A DNA stretch of 64,000 nt from CBDCWQ01 sp965223435 (GCA_965223435.1 CBDCWQ010000012.1:92183-156182); one strand, 5' to 3'; counted from the first letter of the stretch, positions 24,191 through 33,254 are shown. Translations and numbers: made by a program. Notes: generated by a model not told the origin, from the sequence alone.

Positions 24191-25309
24191 TCAGCGTTTC
24201 TGTGGCCCACCGGCCTTGAGAAAAACCACCCTCGCTAGGGTCGGTCCATGCACCTGGAGTGAGAGGGCGTTGCGCAATTTTGATTTCGGGTTATGGTGCC
24301 ACGAGCCAGGGTAGAGGTATTGGTGTTGGTGGCCGATGCTGGTGATGAGATCATGGTCACCCTCAGCAAAATCTGTTTTCCACACGCTCCGCCATCCAAC
24401 GACCAGCCTGATGGGTTGTTGTCGTTGCCCGACCACATCGCTGTAGATGGGGTGCTGGACCATGTCGACCCATGCCGGATTCAAAACCGGCTTGTTGTCC
24501 CACATCCGTGACCGACGGGCCACGATGCTTAGCTTATCTCTATCGATGTGCAAAAACGGTTCGTACATATCGCTTTCTTCCGTGCGTTCGATGTAGCCGT
24601 CTTTAACCCTGACGCTCCTCGGCTGTTTTGGAGAGTCGCTCAAAACGGCCGGTCCGGGATGTCCGTCCTGGCTCGTCGGATCGCCCAAACGATACGATTC
24701 TTCGCACCAACAGTCTTCGCAAGTGCATGGTGTATTATCGGGAGGTGCGTAATATGCCTTGTAGCGGACGATCTCGGTTGCCGCTTCTCGCTTGCGGACA
24801 TCGAAGACGCTCGAGGGTACGCCCTGGAGGTTCTTGAGGTAGTACACTTTATGGGATTCGCCCCAGACTAGGTAGTGATTCCCGAGATGGTCATATCCGA
24901 CGTTTGGGCTACGCTTCCACGCAGCGTTGCTTCTCACTCGTCGCGGAAGGCCAAAGCTTTGACCCCCATCTTGGCTTTGCACAACAAAAATTTCGCTCTG
25001 ACCTCCCCGTGACTCAACGCCCTCCTCCACCCAAGCAAGCGAGACCCAACTCGCGTGGGCTGCGAGTGCGAGAGAGGTCACTTGTCGGTTTTCGGCCTGG
25101 GTTGAGGCAAGCAGTACCGAACGAAAGCTAGCGGCCAGTCCGGCTTTTGCGCTTTGGGCGTAGTGTATTTCGCTTCTCCCTCCGCTGGCGCTCTCGGTGA
25201 CAAACGCGACATGGGCATAGGTTTTTCCATCTCGAGTGGTGAGTGCTGTTTTGGGCATGCTTGCTCGTTCCCGCCCATCGGTCAAAAACGCGGGGGCCTC
25301 AAAGTCCCC
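24191..25309 (-). CDS. large exoprotein, middle part (BNR/sialidase-like; gene apparently frameshifted)
   Basis: An open frame carrying beta-propeller-like sequence with an Asp-box-type unit (VVQSQDGGQSFGLPRRV) and neighbouring strands such as HYAQSAKAGLAASF and NVGYDHLGNHYLVWG. A Cys-rich loop (CTCEDCWCEE) lies midway. The in-frame start candidates (ATG 25258, or earlier) have no signal peptide. The sequence before them (GDFEAPAFLTDGRERASMP) continues naturally from the upstream FN3-containing frame if one G is removed from the GGGG run at 25306-25309. I read it as the middle of a single exoprotein gene spanning 26258-20457. A separately translated protein cannot be excluded. Confidence 0.5.
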   Translation of the reverse strand, partial: GDFEAPAFLTDGRERASMPKTALTTRDGKTYAHVAFVTESASGGRSEIHYAQSAKAGLAASFRSVLLASTQAENRQVTSLALAAHASWVSLAWVEEGVESRGGQSEIFVVQSQDGGQSFGLPRRVRSNAAWKRSPNVGYDHLGNHYLVWGESHKVYYLKNLQGVPSSVFDVRKREAATEIVRYKAYYAPPDNTPCTCEDCWCEESYRLGDPTSQDGHPGPAVLSDSPKQPRSVRVKDGYIERTEESDMYEPFLHIDRDKLSIVARRSRMWDNKPVLNPAWVDMVQHPIYSDVVGQRQQPIRLVVGWRSVWKTDFAEGDHDLITSIGHQHQYLYPGSWHHNPKSKLRNALSLQVHGPTLARVVFLKAGGPQKR

Positions 25310-26258
25310 TGGCGACGATCGCGGGGACGGCAACACGGATGGGCTGCGAGCGAATGGAGGCCAGTCGTTCTCCCAGCGGGTCCTCGATGACCGCTGAAAC
25401 CTGGTATTTGTAAGGCTTGGCACGTACCGTGACGGCCTCGTTGTACTCCAGAGCATGGACATCTTTGACTGGCTCACCGTCGCGAAAAATACGAAACAAT
25501 AGGTTCAAGCCCGAAGGTGTGGGGGTGCCATCATCAAACCATGTGGGCTGGCTCCACCACAGTCGAACCATACCCCCCGAAACCGCTGCGCCTATCCCGC
25601 TGGGCTGGCTTCGTCGCACGGGACGGACCAGTTTACCCTCTGGGGGGGCGCCACTTTCGGGACGCGATGCTCGAAGCGCTCCAGCCTGGTCAGAGAGGGC
25701 CGTATTCGGTGCAATCGCCTGTGCCCAGTCTCCGTTTCCTGGTGCCAACAGTCGATTCACCTCCACGCGCTGAAATCGTTGACGGTGTGCATTCCACACC
25801 AATGCCTCCTGGAGATTCAATGTTTCGTACGGCGTTGAACGGCTGACGCTGAAGAACCGCCACCCAGAGACGGTTGAGGTCGCAACCAGATGGACTTTTG
25901 TTTGACCATACCAGGGCAGTGCCGTGGTTTTTGAAGACCAAACCCAATAACCAACACCCGCTTGGGCCGCAGCTGGGCGAACCGGATGCTGTGGCGCATT
26001 TGGTGTCGGCGGCCGCACGGGCCATAGCTCAAGCCCCCCCGCTTCGAGGACGTCCCGCACGAGCGGAGACCCCGAGAAGCTCACGAGATTCCAGCCTGGC
26101 TGGAGGGTATATGGAGGCGATTCGGTTTTTGTTCCTGAGGCGACCGGCGACCCCGGCAGAAGAAACGAAGCGCTCAAAAGAGCCTGCAGAACCTTGCGAT
26201 GGACTATCTTGACGAACGAATAGGTTCTTACACAATCGTCATGGATGTTGCGATTCAA
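25299..26258 (-). CDS. large exoprotein, N-terminal part (signal peptide plus FN3-like domain)
   Basis: A 319-codon frame. The N-terminus has a basic start and a hydrophobic export signal (VLQALLSASFLLPGSPVASG). A domain with LQPGWNLVSFSGSPLV and GVGYWVWSS follows, a pattern seen in secreted proteins (GWNLVS...GxGYWV). A fibronectin type III-like domain comes next (MVRLWWSQPTWFDDG to PYKYQVSAVIEDPLG). The frame ends in VAVPAIVARGL at a G-run where the next frame picks up. No ATG start exists; TTG 26258 is the best available. It probably encodes the export signal of the long BNR protein, now disrupted. Confidence 0.55.
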   Translation of the reverse strand: MNRNIHDDCVRTYSFVKIVHRKVLQALLSASFLLPGSPVASGTKTESPPYTLQPGWNLVSFSGSPLVRDVLEAGGLELWPVRPPTPNAPQHPVRPAAAQAGVGYWVWSSKTTALPWYGQTKVHLVATSTVSGWRFFSVSRSTPYETLNLQEALVWNAHRQRFQRVEVNRLLAPGNGDWAQAIAPNTALSDQAGALRASRPESGAPPEGKLVRPVRRSQPSGIGAAVSGGMVRLWWSQPTWFDDGTPTPSGLNLLFRIFRDGEPVKDVHALEYNEAVTVRAKPYKYQVSAVIEDPLGERLASIRSQPIRVAVPAIVARGL

Positions 26259-26429
26259 GCAAATGCCTCTCTCACGACAAACGAGATGGGAACGTCGTCG
26301 GACCTGCAGCTTGTTTGACGCTCTTCAAGGTCTTATCCCCCGGCCCTGTACTCTTTCGCCGATGCTTACCTTCCCGCTACGCTCGCCGAACCCCCAAGTC
26401 AAAGAGTTTTGGTCGAAAAGGACCATCGA

Positions 26430-26720
26430 CCCAGGGGTTGAACCTAGCGGGCCATGCGCATGGATTTGCTCGCATCGAGCCGGTCGTATTCGGTGCAGCT
26501 TGTGTGGCAATTGGGGGACCAAAGGTCGTCATCGGATTGTCGTACAGGGTTGAAACAAATCTCAATGACTCGGCGGACGGCACACGAGGGGCGCCCGCGG
26601 GCGTTAGAAGCGCAACATGAAGTGGACAATACGACGTGACCTGAGCTCGATCACGATAAAGATGTATACGACGTTGAAGAAGACCATGCCACCGGCGGTG
26701 TGTTGAGCGCAGGCGTGACC
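26430..26720 (-). pseudogene. decayed integrase-type transposase fragment
   Basis: In minus-strand frames I see GMVFFNVVYIFIVIELRSRR followed by IVHF, which matches the DDE integrase core around the first catalytic Asp region, and in a shifted frame a segment like LYDNPMTTFGPPIAT resembling the second (RDNDxxFG). Stops and frame changes interrupt it and the ends are lost. Assignment rests on short matches only. Apart from this, the end motif at 26797 and the IS repeats, 26259-26951 shows nothing codable. Confidence 0.4.
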
Positions 26721-26796
26721 AGCTCAAACCTTGGTCAAGGAGCCTGCGAGTACTTCGATCCGAATCGGGGCAATAAGGCCCGTTCGGCCCCCCAGC

Positions 26797-26813
26797 AGGC
26801 TGCTGAAAAAGTC
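26797..26813 (+). repeat. insertion-sequence end motif
   Basis: AGGCTGCTGAAAAAGTC resembles the terminal sequence of several IS families (GGCTGxTGAAAAAGTC). No matching partner end or gene was found, so it is probably a leftover of an old insertion. Confidence 0.35.
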
Positions 26814-26951
26814 GCGAAGCGACATTCAGCATCCTGCTAGACTTTGCGGCCGATGATCGACGGGACGGCACGGACTGCGGTCTTGACGAGAACGTCACGT
26901 TGGGGCCTGACCGCATTTCCCAAACCTGAGTCCATTGTCCAAGCGGTGCTG

Positions 26952-27021
26952 TCCCAGGACATCAGTAACGAATCGTTCCCAGGAGATAGGTCACGGATCG
27001 TTCTCAAGACATAGGTGACAC
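26952..27021 (+). repeat. three degenerate 25-bp iterons at the left end of the IS481-like element
   Basis: Related units begin at 26952, 26977 and 27002 (TCCCAGGACATCAGTAAC, TCCCAGGAGATAGGTCAC, TCTCAAGACATAGGTGAC). They are spaced exactly 25 bases apart. The innermost copy is the left inverted repeat matching the right end. They probably bind transposase. Confidence 0.75.
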
Positions 27022-28219
27022 TGGAATAAGGGGTTTTATGCCCTGGAAGGAAAACAGTGTCGTGAACGAACGAATGAGATTTATCACCCGGCTAGAGAGG
27101 GGTGAGCGGATGAGTGAGCTTTGCCGAGAGTTCGGCATCACTCGGAAGACTGGTTACAAGCTTCGAAATCGCTATACGGAGTATGGCCCAGAGGGACTTT
27201 TTGATCGCAGCCGCAGGCCTGTACACAGTCCGCGCCGCCTGGGGTCCGAAGTCGAAGCTATGATAGTGGAGACCCGCAAAGCCCATCCGACTTGGGGCCC
27301 GCTGAAACTAAGGGAGTATTTGTCGAAAGAGAAACCAGCTCTGCTGGCCTGCAAAGTCGTCCTTTGCTCGCATCTTGTTGAGAAACGGGCTGGTGAAGGG
27401 GAAGAAGAAGCGCCACCATGCGCGTAGTCCCGGTACGCCGTTGTCACATGCTACGGCTCCGAATCGACTCTGGTGCGCGGACTTTAAGGGCCAGTTCAAG
27501 ATGAAGAATGGCCAGGACTGCTATCCATTGACCATCACGGACGCCTATAGCCGTTTTATTGTTTCCTGCGAAGGGCTCGAGAATACGCGAAGCGAACCCG
27601 CCCTGGCTGTATTCAAGGAAGCCTTTCGGAAATATGGTCTCCCCCACGCGATTCGAACGGACAAGGGGGTCCCCTTCGCTTCGAGAACGCGTTACTCGCT
27701 CAGTCGATTGTCGGTTTGGTGGATTCGACTTGGGATCCACCCCGAGCGCATTCAGACTGGGCGCCCTCAAGAAAATGGTCGCCACGAAAGGATGCACAGA
27801 ACCCTCAAACAGGAGACGACCCGCCCCCCCCGGGACCAACCTCTTGCAACAACAGGAAAGATTCGATGCTTTCGTAGAGGAATTCAACTATTCTCGACCT
27901 CATCAAGCCCTTGACCATCGTCGACCAGGCGACTTCTACCGCCGCTCGGAACACCTCTTTGATGAAGCCCCCGACCCCATAAACTACGACCTCGATGACA
28001 TGACCCGAACGGTCTACCCTGATGGTCGCCTGACGTTCCGAGATCGGAAGCTATTCCGCCTCACTCCAGCTCTAGCCGGGGAGAACGTCGGCCTTCGCGA
28101 ACTTGAGGCACACCGATGGCTCGTGAGTTACGCCCAAGTAAAGCTTGGCTGGCTGGACGACCGGACCATGAATTTTTAGCCCCTATCAGCTGATGGTGTG
28201 TTACCTATGTCCTGAGAAC
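27000..28219 (+). mobile_element. IS481-like insertion sequence, inactivated
   Basis: About 1.2 kb bounded by 22-bp imperfect inverted repeats: left GTTCTCAAGACATAGGTGAC(AC) at 27000-27021, right GTGTTACCTATGTCCTGAGA(AC) at 28198-28219 (two mismatches). It contains one transposase gene with frame breaks. Additional iterated copies of the end sequence lie outside both inverted repeats. No short target duplication could be identified. Confidence 0.8.
27038..28179 (+). pseudogene. IS481-family transposase, frameshifted
   Basis: The start MPWKENSVVNERMRF and the helix-turn-helix ELCREFGITRKTGYKLRNRY are typical of IS481/IS3-like transposases. The catalytic DDE triad is present in segments: Asp in LWCADFKGQF, Asp in IRTDKGVPFAS, Glu in GRPQENGRHERMHRTLK, and the RPHQALDHRRPGDFY tail. 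These lie in different frames: a first break near 27345 (after LSKEKPALL) and a second near 27820 (after TLKQETTRPP). Two frame changes make a single working product unlikely unless programmed slippage occurs, which IS481 members do not usually need. Gene order and length (about 380 codons) otherwise fit. Confidence 0.82.
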
Positions 28220-28240
28220 AAAGTGTCACCTATGAATTGG
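28198..28240 (+). repeat. iterated right end of the IS481-like element
   Basis: Two copies of the end motif start at 28198 (GTGTTACCTATGTCCTGAG) and 28223 (GTGTCACCTATG), again 25 bases apart, mirroring the left-end iterons. From here to the next gene at 28453 I see no other feature except a small hairpin near 28250. Confidence 0.6.
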
Positions 28241-28452
28241 ACACCACACTTCGCACTCGGTGCGAAGAGGCTCACCCCAATCAGGAACCGGGCACCGCGA
28301 ATCAGAGCCGAGAATACTAACAGAGAACAGGGAATCCGTGACCTAACGAACGCTGCACGGCTGGGCTCAATGTCCGGAGATCAATGAGATCCTGTTTAGA
28401 CGGTCAATGCAACCTACCCCTCCCCTATTTTCGGTAGACTCTCGCATACAGT

Positions 28453-29322
28453 TCAGGCCTTCTTCAGCGGCCGCGTCCGCCACCGCTTGTGTGTCCAAAA
28501 CCACTGCGCAGGGTTTCGGCGGATCGCCGTTTCGACCACCTTGGTGTAGTGGGCCGTCATCGCTTCCGTTGAGTTTCCACACGTAGAACCATATTCGCAG
28601 GCCACGGGCGGACCCAGCTGGAGCACATGCTCGCTGGGCTGCTCACGAAACGCCACCGCGGATATTACTTCGGCCCCTGTCCGTTTTGCAATCACCGCAG
28701 GCGCGGACATTGTGCAAGCCTTTTTGCCAAAGAAATCAACAAAGACGCCGATCCTCCGGGTGGCGTTTTGGTCGACAACAAACACCACAATCTCGTTGTT
28801 TCGAAGCGCACGCACGATGGGCTGGAGCCCCGCTTTGGCCGAAATCACCTTGAGTCCAGAAGACCGTCGTATGCGGGTCACAAAACGATCCACCCCTTTC
28901 GGAAACGGCTTCACCACCAAAGAAACCGGGACGTCCACCTTGAGTGCGCCCGCCGCAACCGCGAGCTCAAAAGAGCCCAAATGCCCCGAAACGCAGAGCA
29001 CACCCCGACCTTTGGCCACTGCCCGGCGCACGTGTTCAAGCCCCTCCACGCGAACCGTCCGAAACCCCTCGCGACGATGGCGAGGCAGCCGAATGAATTC
29101 GACAAACGTCTGGATGAGGTGGACACACGCGTCTTGTGCCAAACGATGTCGGGCAAGAAAAGATTCCTCCGGGAAGGCCTGTAAAAGGTTCTCGAGAATG
29201 ACCCGACGCCGATAGCGGATCACAAAAAACCAAAGCCATCCGCATCCCCGGGCCAAAGCGGACACCCACCTTTCAGGGATCAAGCAGGCCACAAAAGACA
29301 TCCAAGACAGAATGACATTCAT
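28453..29322 (-). CDS. lipid A late acyltransferase (LpxL/HtrB family)
   Basis: A 289-residue lysophospholipid acyltransferase-fold enzyme that should transfer a secondary acyl chain to Kdo-lipid A precursors at the inner membrane. The catalytic H-x4-E motif reads GHLGSFELA (His114, Glu119). Family segments VVFVVDQNATRR and GVFVDFFGKKACT are visible, and the N-terminus is hydrophobic. The C-terminal NPAQWFWTHKRWR block is the classic LpxL signature. The ATG at 29322 overlaps the lpxK stop (ATGA), placing it last in a minus-strand heptosyltransferase-lpxK-lpxL operon. Chain length specificity cannot be told. Confidence 0.9.
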   Translation of the reverse strand: MNVILSWMSFVACLIPERWVSALARGCGWLWFFVIRYRRRVILENLLQAFPEESFLARHRLAQDACVHLIQTFVEFIRLPRHRREGFRTVRVEGLEHVRRAVAKGRGVLCVSGHLGSFELAVAAGALKVDVPVSLVVKPFPKGVDRFVTRIRRSSGLKVISAKAGLQPIVRALRNNEIVVFVVDQNATRRIGVFVDFFGKKACTMSAPAVIAKRTGAEVISAVAFREQPSEHVLQLGPPVACEYGSTCGNSTEAMTAHYTKVVETAIRRNPAQWFWTHKRWRTRPLKKA

Positions 29323-30395
29323 CCGCCGGTCACCTCGTCCAGCGCACCGAGCAGGGTGGCCTGTCCCCGGAAAACCTCAAGTTCGATGACCAGGGCCGCC
29401 AAAGTGGAGGGGGCGCCTTTGGGCAGCCGCACCGCATCCTTTTCCGTGGTGACAAAACGCTCGGCGCCTCGGTCCTTGGCGACCATACAAAAACGCATCA
29501 GATCACGGTCGGTGAAACGGGCATGATCTCTATGCCGATGATGCAGAACCACCTCAGCCCCCAGCGCTTCCATCGTTTGCCGGAAGCGAAAAGGACGCGC
29601 GATGCCCGACAGCAGGGCAACCCGGCGCCCCTCGATCCAAGAAAGGGGTTCGGAATGACCGTCGAACAACGAGACAAAACGTCGGGGCCGTACCCCAATG
29701 TCGATTTTCGGAATATCGGCAGCGGAGTGCACGAAAGCGGGCGGTTGGGGTTCAGCATCGTGGGAACCGAGCCACAACCCATGGTTGAATGCCAAAAGAT
29801 CCGCACGCCCGAGGGCTGACGGAAGCTCGCGCAAATTTCCACGCGGCAAGAGCTTTTGGCTCCCGAAAGGCCTTTTCGCATCGAGGAGGACGATGTTGAG
29901 GTCCCGCTTCAGGCGCCGATGCTGAAATCCATCATCGAGAATCAACACATCCGCATCCAGCTCGTGGACCGCTACCCAAGACGCCTGGCACCGATCCGAC
30001 GAGACCACAACCCGCGCTGAGGATTTCTGGGCGATCATCACGGGCTCGTCTCCACCTTCAGTGCTCGAGACCAAAGGACCTTGCCCTTCGGAGACCACCA
30101 GCGGCGAACGCTTCGCGCCCTTGCGGCCGTAGCCCCGAGAAACCACGCCCACCCGAAGCCCCATGGCGCTCAACCGCCGCACGAGGTGAATCACCAATGG
30201 CGTTTTGCCATTGCCTCCAACGGTCAGATTGCCCACGCTGATCACCGGGCGATCGGCCGACCGGGCTTCAAAAAGCCCCGCGGCGTACCCCCACTGTCGC
30301 GCCCAAAGGCCTCCTCGGTAAAGAAGGGACGCGGGCGCAAAAAGAGGCGCAAGCCACCAAGCTTCATGCCAAGAAATAGGCTGGTCTTCAGGCAC
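29319..30395 (-). CDS. lpxK: tetraacyldisaccharide 4'-kinase
   Basis: A 358-residue LpxK, which phosphorylates the 4' position of the lipid A disaccharide using ATP at the cytoplasmic side of the inner membrane. The modified Walker A motif GNLTVGGNGKTP is at residues 55-66, and DDGFQHR (residues 154-160) is the family Walker B region. FVTTEKDAVRLP near the C-terminus is also conserved. The N-terminal 35 residues are amphipathic to hydrophobic, as in known LpxK. It overlaps the upstream heptosyltransferase by 8 bases and the downstream lpxL by 4, which indicates an operon for LPS assembly. Confidence 0.96.
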   Translation of the reverse strand: MPEDQPISWHEAWWLAPLFAPASLLYRGGLWARQWGYAAGLFEARSADRPVISVGNLTVGGNGKTPLVIHLVRRLSAMGLRVGVVSRGYGRKGAKRSPLVVSEGQGPLVSSTEGGDEPVMIAQKSSARVVVSSDRCQASWVAVHELDADVLILDDGFQHRRLKRDLNIVLLDAKRPFGSQKLLPRGNLRELPSALGRADLLAFNHGLWLGSHDAEPQPPAFVHSAADIPKIDIGVRPRRFVSLFDGHSEPLSWIEGRRVALLSGIARPFRFRQTMEALGAEVVLHHRHRDHARFTDRDLMRFCMVAKDRGAERFVTTEKDAVRLPKGAPSTLAALVIELEVFRGQATLLGALDEVTGG

Positions 30396-31431
30396 CGCTT
30401 CCGCCTAAAACATCGAGCACAACCTTGAGCACCGTCTCTGTGGACAGCGCCTCAAGGCACGCGTGAGACCGGTCTGGTCGAGGGCATTGCGGACCACCAA
30501 AATTGCTGCATGGCGAACAATCCACCGGGTGTTGCACCACCCGGTGGCGCGTACCCAGAGGCCCCCACCGCGTGGGAGAAGTCGGGCCAAAAAGCGCCAC
30601 GACCGGCACGCCAAGCGCCGCGGCGATATGGGCAGGACCGGTGTCCACGCTGATAAGCAAATCGAGCGTAGCCAAGGCATCGACCAAGCCTTCGACGGGC
30701 AAGTGCGCGACACCCAGATCATCGAACTGTGCCTCGGTGGCGCCCCGACCGACACTCTGAAGCGCGCTTTGGTCCTGAGGACCCCCGATGAGCACAAAAG
30801 CGGGTCCACTCAGATGCCGCGACAAGTGGTCCGCAAGGACAGAAAAACGTTCGAGCGGCCACCTTTTGGTCGCATGGGTCGCACAGGGGGCCAACCCAAT
30901 GCGGAGCCCAGGGCCAGGGGCCGATGAAAACCGAGGCCATCGAAACCGCGGCCGCCGATCAAAACCGTCAAGCTCGATGCCTAAGCCATCGAGAACCGAA
31001 AGATACATGTCTACGGCGTGCCTGTTCGCGAGGGGGGGTTCGCGCCCGAAAAGCGACTTCAAGCTATTAAGCAGACTGCGTTTTTTTAGGATTCGCCGGT
31101 GACCTGCGCCCACCGAGCGGGCCAGCAATCGGCTCCTCAGCTTGCCGGATAAGTCCACGACCAGGTCGAAGTGGCGCGCCGAGAGGCGCTGGCGAACCCG
31201 GCCGGGGCCCATCGCGCCCTTGTCCTGGCCGCGCCGGGGGTAGGCGACCACCGCGTCCGCCGCGGTGGCTCGAGCCATCATCTCTGCGTAAGGTGCATCG
31301 GTCACCAACTCGACCCACACCTCGGAGCTCCAGCTCTTCAAAGCCCGGATCACGGGCTCAGTAAGCACCACGTCGCCCAATTGGGACAATCGAATCAGCA
31401 GGACCCGACGCAAGACATGCCCCCATACCAC
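30388..31431 (-). CDS. glycosyltransferase family 9 (LPS heptosyltransferase)
   Basis: About 347 residues of GT9 type. It starts LLIRLSQLGDVVLTEPVIRA, the standard heptosyltransferase N-terminal motif. The donor site is ISVDTGPAHIAAALGVPVVA and FGPTSPTRWGPLG follows. It likely adds heptose to inner-core LPS; position I or II cannot be decided. The C-terminus has a Cys cluster (CSPCSNFGGPQC) found in many members. Start GTG 31431 lies just before the conserved fold; the frame is open to 31509 but that adds unconserved residues. It leads the lpxK-lpxL operon and diverges from the hldE-kinase gene across about 250 bases, which probably hold both promoters. Confidence 0.88.
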   Translation of the reverse strand: MVWGHVLRRVLLIRLSQLGDVVLTEPVIRALKSWSSEVWVELVTDAPYAEMMARATAADAVVAYPRRGQDKGAMGPGRVRQRLSARHFDLVVDLSGKLRSRLLARSVGAGHRRILKKRSLLNSLKSLFGREPPLANRHAVDMYLSVLDGLGIELDGFDRRPRFRWPRFSSAPGPGLRIGLAPCATHATKRWPLERFSVLADHLSRHLSGPAFVLIGGPQDQSALQSVGRGATEAQFDDLGVAHLPVEGLVDALATLDLLISVDTGPAHIAAALGVPVVALFGPTSPTRWGPLGTRHRVVQHPVDCSPCSNFGGPQCPRPDRSHACLEALSTETVLKVVLDVLGGSGA

Positions 31432-31683
31432 GGGCTTCCGTCCAGGAGACCTGTCACTTGGCCTGAGTCCGGAGCGCGCCGACCCCATGAAAGATGCCCT
31501 GGGGGCCAAGGGTACACGCGCCCAAACAAGCCCGCGCCCGCTGGATGCGTTTTTGACAAGAACACCCCCTCACCCCGCCAACCGCCTCCATGCCGGTCTT
31601 GGCCCAGGACTTTTGCCGGTTTTCTCTGAAAGGCCCGGAGAAGGCTTCCCTTATTCCTTAAGCTGTGGCTCTACAGAAGCCCT

Positions 31684-32697
31684 ATGAGCTCCGGGGGAAG
31701 GATTGCCGAGCTGGCCTCGTTGGTCCGGCGCATGCTGGGACACCGGATTGCAGTCCTGGGGGATCCCGTACTTGACTGCTACCTGTACGGGCATACGCAC
31801 CGGATCAGCCGCGAAGCCCCCGTGTTGGTGGTTCGAGAGGACCACCGCGCCTACCGTCTCGGGGGTGCCGCCAACGTTGCGGCCAACCTGTCGGCGCTCG
31901 GAGCCCGGGCGCAGTTGATAGGTCTCGTAGGGCACGACGAAGCCGGCCGAGAGCTCACCGACCTGGCGCTCAAGGCACAGATCGACACCTCGCGTCTCGC
32001 GGTAAGAAACCAAGGTTGTACCATCACCAAGACCAGAGTCTTGGCCGGAGGCCTTCACACCCGAAAACAGCAAATGCTTCGCATCGACCGCGAGAACCCA
32101 AAGTCAGCCCACGCGCAAGAGGATGAAGGCCGCATCCTGCAGAATGCCACCGACGCTTTTGCCCACGCAGACGCCGTTGTGGTCTCAGACTACGGAGACG
32201 GCAGCCTTACGCCAACCTACGCGCATCTGGCGTCCCTCGCGCGCGAATCCGGTCGCATCGTGGTGGTGGACAGCCGGCATGCGCTCACCAACTATCGGGG
32301 CGTCACCGCCGTCACGCCCAACGAACCCGAAGTCGAAGAAGCGTTGGGGATCTCGTTGGCGGATGCCCAGGAGGCCAAACGGGCGGCGGTGCGAATCACC
32401 GAAGATCTTGGCCTCGACGTGACTTTGTTGACCCGCGGCCGAGAGGGCATGATCGTCGCCGCCCAAGGGCAAGGCCCGGTGCAGCTCGTCGCACACGGCG
32501 GGCACGAGGCAGTCGACGTCACCGGTGCGGGAGACACCGTCGCCGCAACCTTTGCCTTGGCCCTTACCGCAGGGGCGCCAATCCTCGATGCCGCCATCTT
32601 GGCGAACTGCTCAGCGTCGGTGGTCATCAAGACCGTCGGCACCGCGACCTGTTCGCTCGGCGAACTTCTGGCCGCACTCGAAGAGTTTCCTCAATGA
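31684..32697 (+). CDS. D-glycero-beta-D-manno-heptose-7-phosphate kinase (HldE kinase domain)
   Basis: A 337-residue PfkB/ribokinase-family enzyme that makes heptose 1,7-bisphosphate in ADP-heptose synthesis. The sugar-binding N-terminus reads ISREAPVLVVREDHRAYRLG, with GGAANVAANL after it. The C-terminal PfkB signature is VDVTGAGDTVAATFALAL. It equals the N-terminal half of fused HldE (RfaE). Here the nucleotidyltransferase is a separate gene starting inside its stop (ATGA overlap at 32694), so the pair is translated together. ATG 31684 gives the full family length. Confidence 0.93.
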   Translation: MSSGGRIAELASLVRRMLGHRIAVLGDPVLDCYLYGHTHRISREAPVLVVREDHRAYRLGGAANVAANLSALGARAQLIGLVGHDEAGRELTDLALKAQIDTSRLAVRNQGCTITKTRVLAGGLHTRKQQMLRIDRENPKSAHAQEDEGRILQNATDAFAHADAVVVSDYGDGSLTPTYAHLASLARESGRIVVVDSRHALTNYRGVTAVTPNEPEVEEALGISLADAQEAKRAAVRITEDLGLDVTLLTRGREGMIVAAQGQGPVQLVAHGGHEAVDVTGAGDTVAATFALALTAGAPILDAAILANCSASVVIKTVGTATCSLGELLAALEEFPQ

Positions 32698-33254
32698 AAT
32701 CGGCCCTCCCAAGCATTCAAAAGCGCCTGACGCTTGAACCGCTTCGAGGCCAGGTGAAAGAGGCGCGTGCGGACAACAAGACCGTGGTGCTGACCAACGG
32801 GGTTTTCGACCTCCTCCACGTGGGACACGTTCGGTACCTCGAGGCCGCCGCTCAGTTGGGTGATGTCTTGGTCGTGGCGATCAATTCCGATGCGTCGACA
32901 CGCATGTACAAGGGGCCCGACCGGCCCCTCGTCCCCGAAAACGAGCGGGCAGAGCTGGTCGCGAGTCTCGGGTGTGTCGACTACGTGATGATCTTCGATG
33001 AACGAGACGTCAGTGCGGTCATTCAGACCCTCAAACCAGACGTTCACGCCAAGGGAACCGACTACACCGAAGATACGGTCCCCGAGCGCACCCTGGTGCA
33101 CGCCTACGGGGGCCGGGTTGCGATTTGTGGCGATCCGAAGGACCACGCCACCACCAAAACGATTCAAGAGCTCCGCGGAGGTGATTCCGCGGATTCATCC
33201 GAGGGGTCACTGGCGTCGCCCCCTTGTTCCCCGCGCGTCCCGCAGCCCAAGTGA
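32694..33254 (+). CDS. D-glycero-beta-D-manno-heptose 1-phosphate adenylyltransferase (HldE C-terminal domain)
   Basis: A 186-residue cytidylyltransferase-fold enzyme that makes ADP-heptose from heptose 1-phosphate and ATP. The nucleotide-binding core is VLTNGVFDLLHVGHVRYLE, with the HxGH motif as HVGH, and GCVDYVMIFDERD is also typical. It corresponds to the C-terminal half of HldE, encoded separately. The last about 25 residues are Ser/Pro-rich and probably disordered. It supplies the donor for the two GT9 enzymes in the window. The heptose-bisphosphate phosphatase and epimerase are not here. Confidence 0.93.
   Translation: MKSALPSIQKRLTLEPLRGQVKEARADNKTVVLTNGVFDLLHVGHVRYLEAAAQLGDVLVVAINSDASTRMYKGPDRPLVPENERAELVASLGCVDYVMIFDERDVSAVIQTLKPDVHAKGTDYTEDTVPERTLVHAYGGRVAICGDPKDHATTKTIQELRGGDSADSSEGSLASPPCSPRVPQPK

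Noticed and set aside
28249..28269. Terminator for the lpxL operon (TTCGCAC/GTGCGAA hairpin)
   Set aside because: It lies about 190 bases past the stop with no U-run and next to an IS end.
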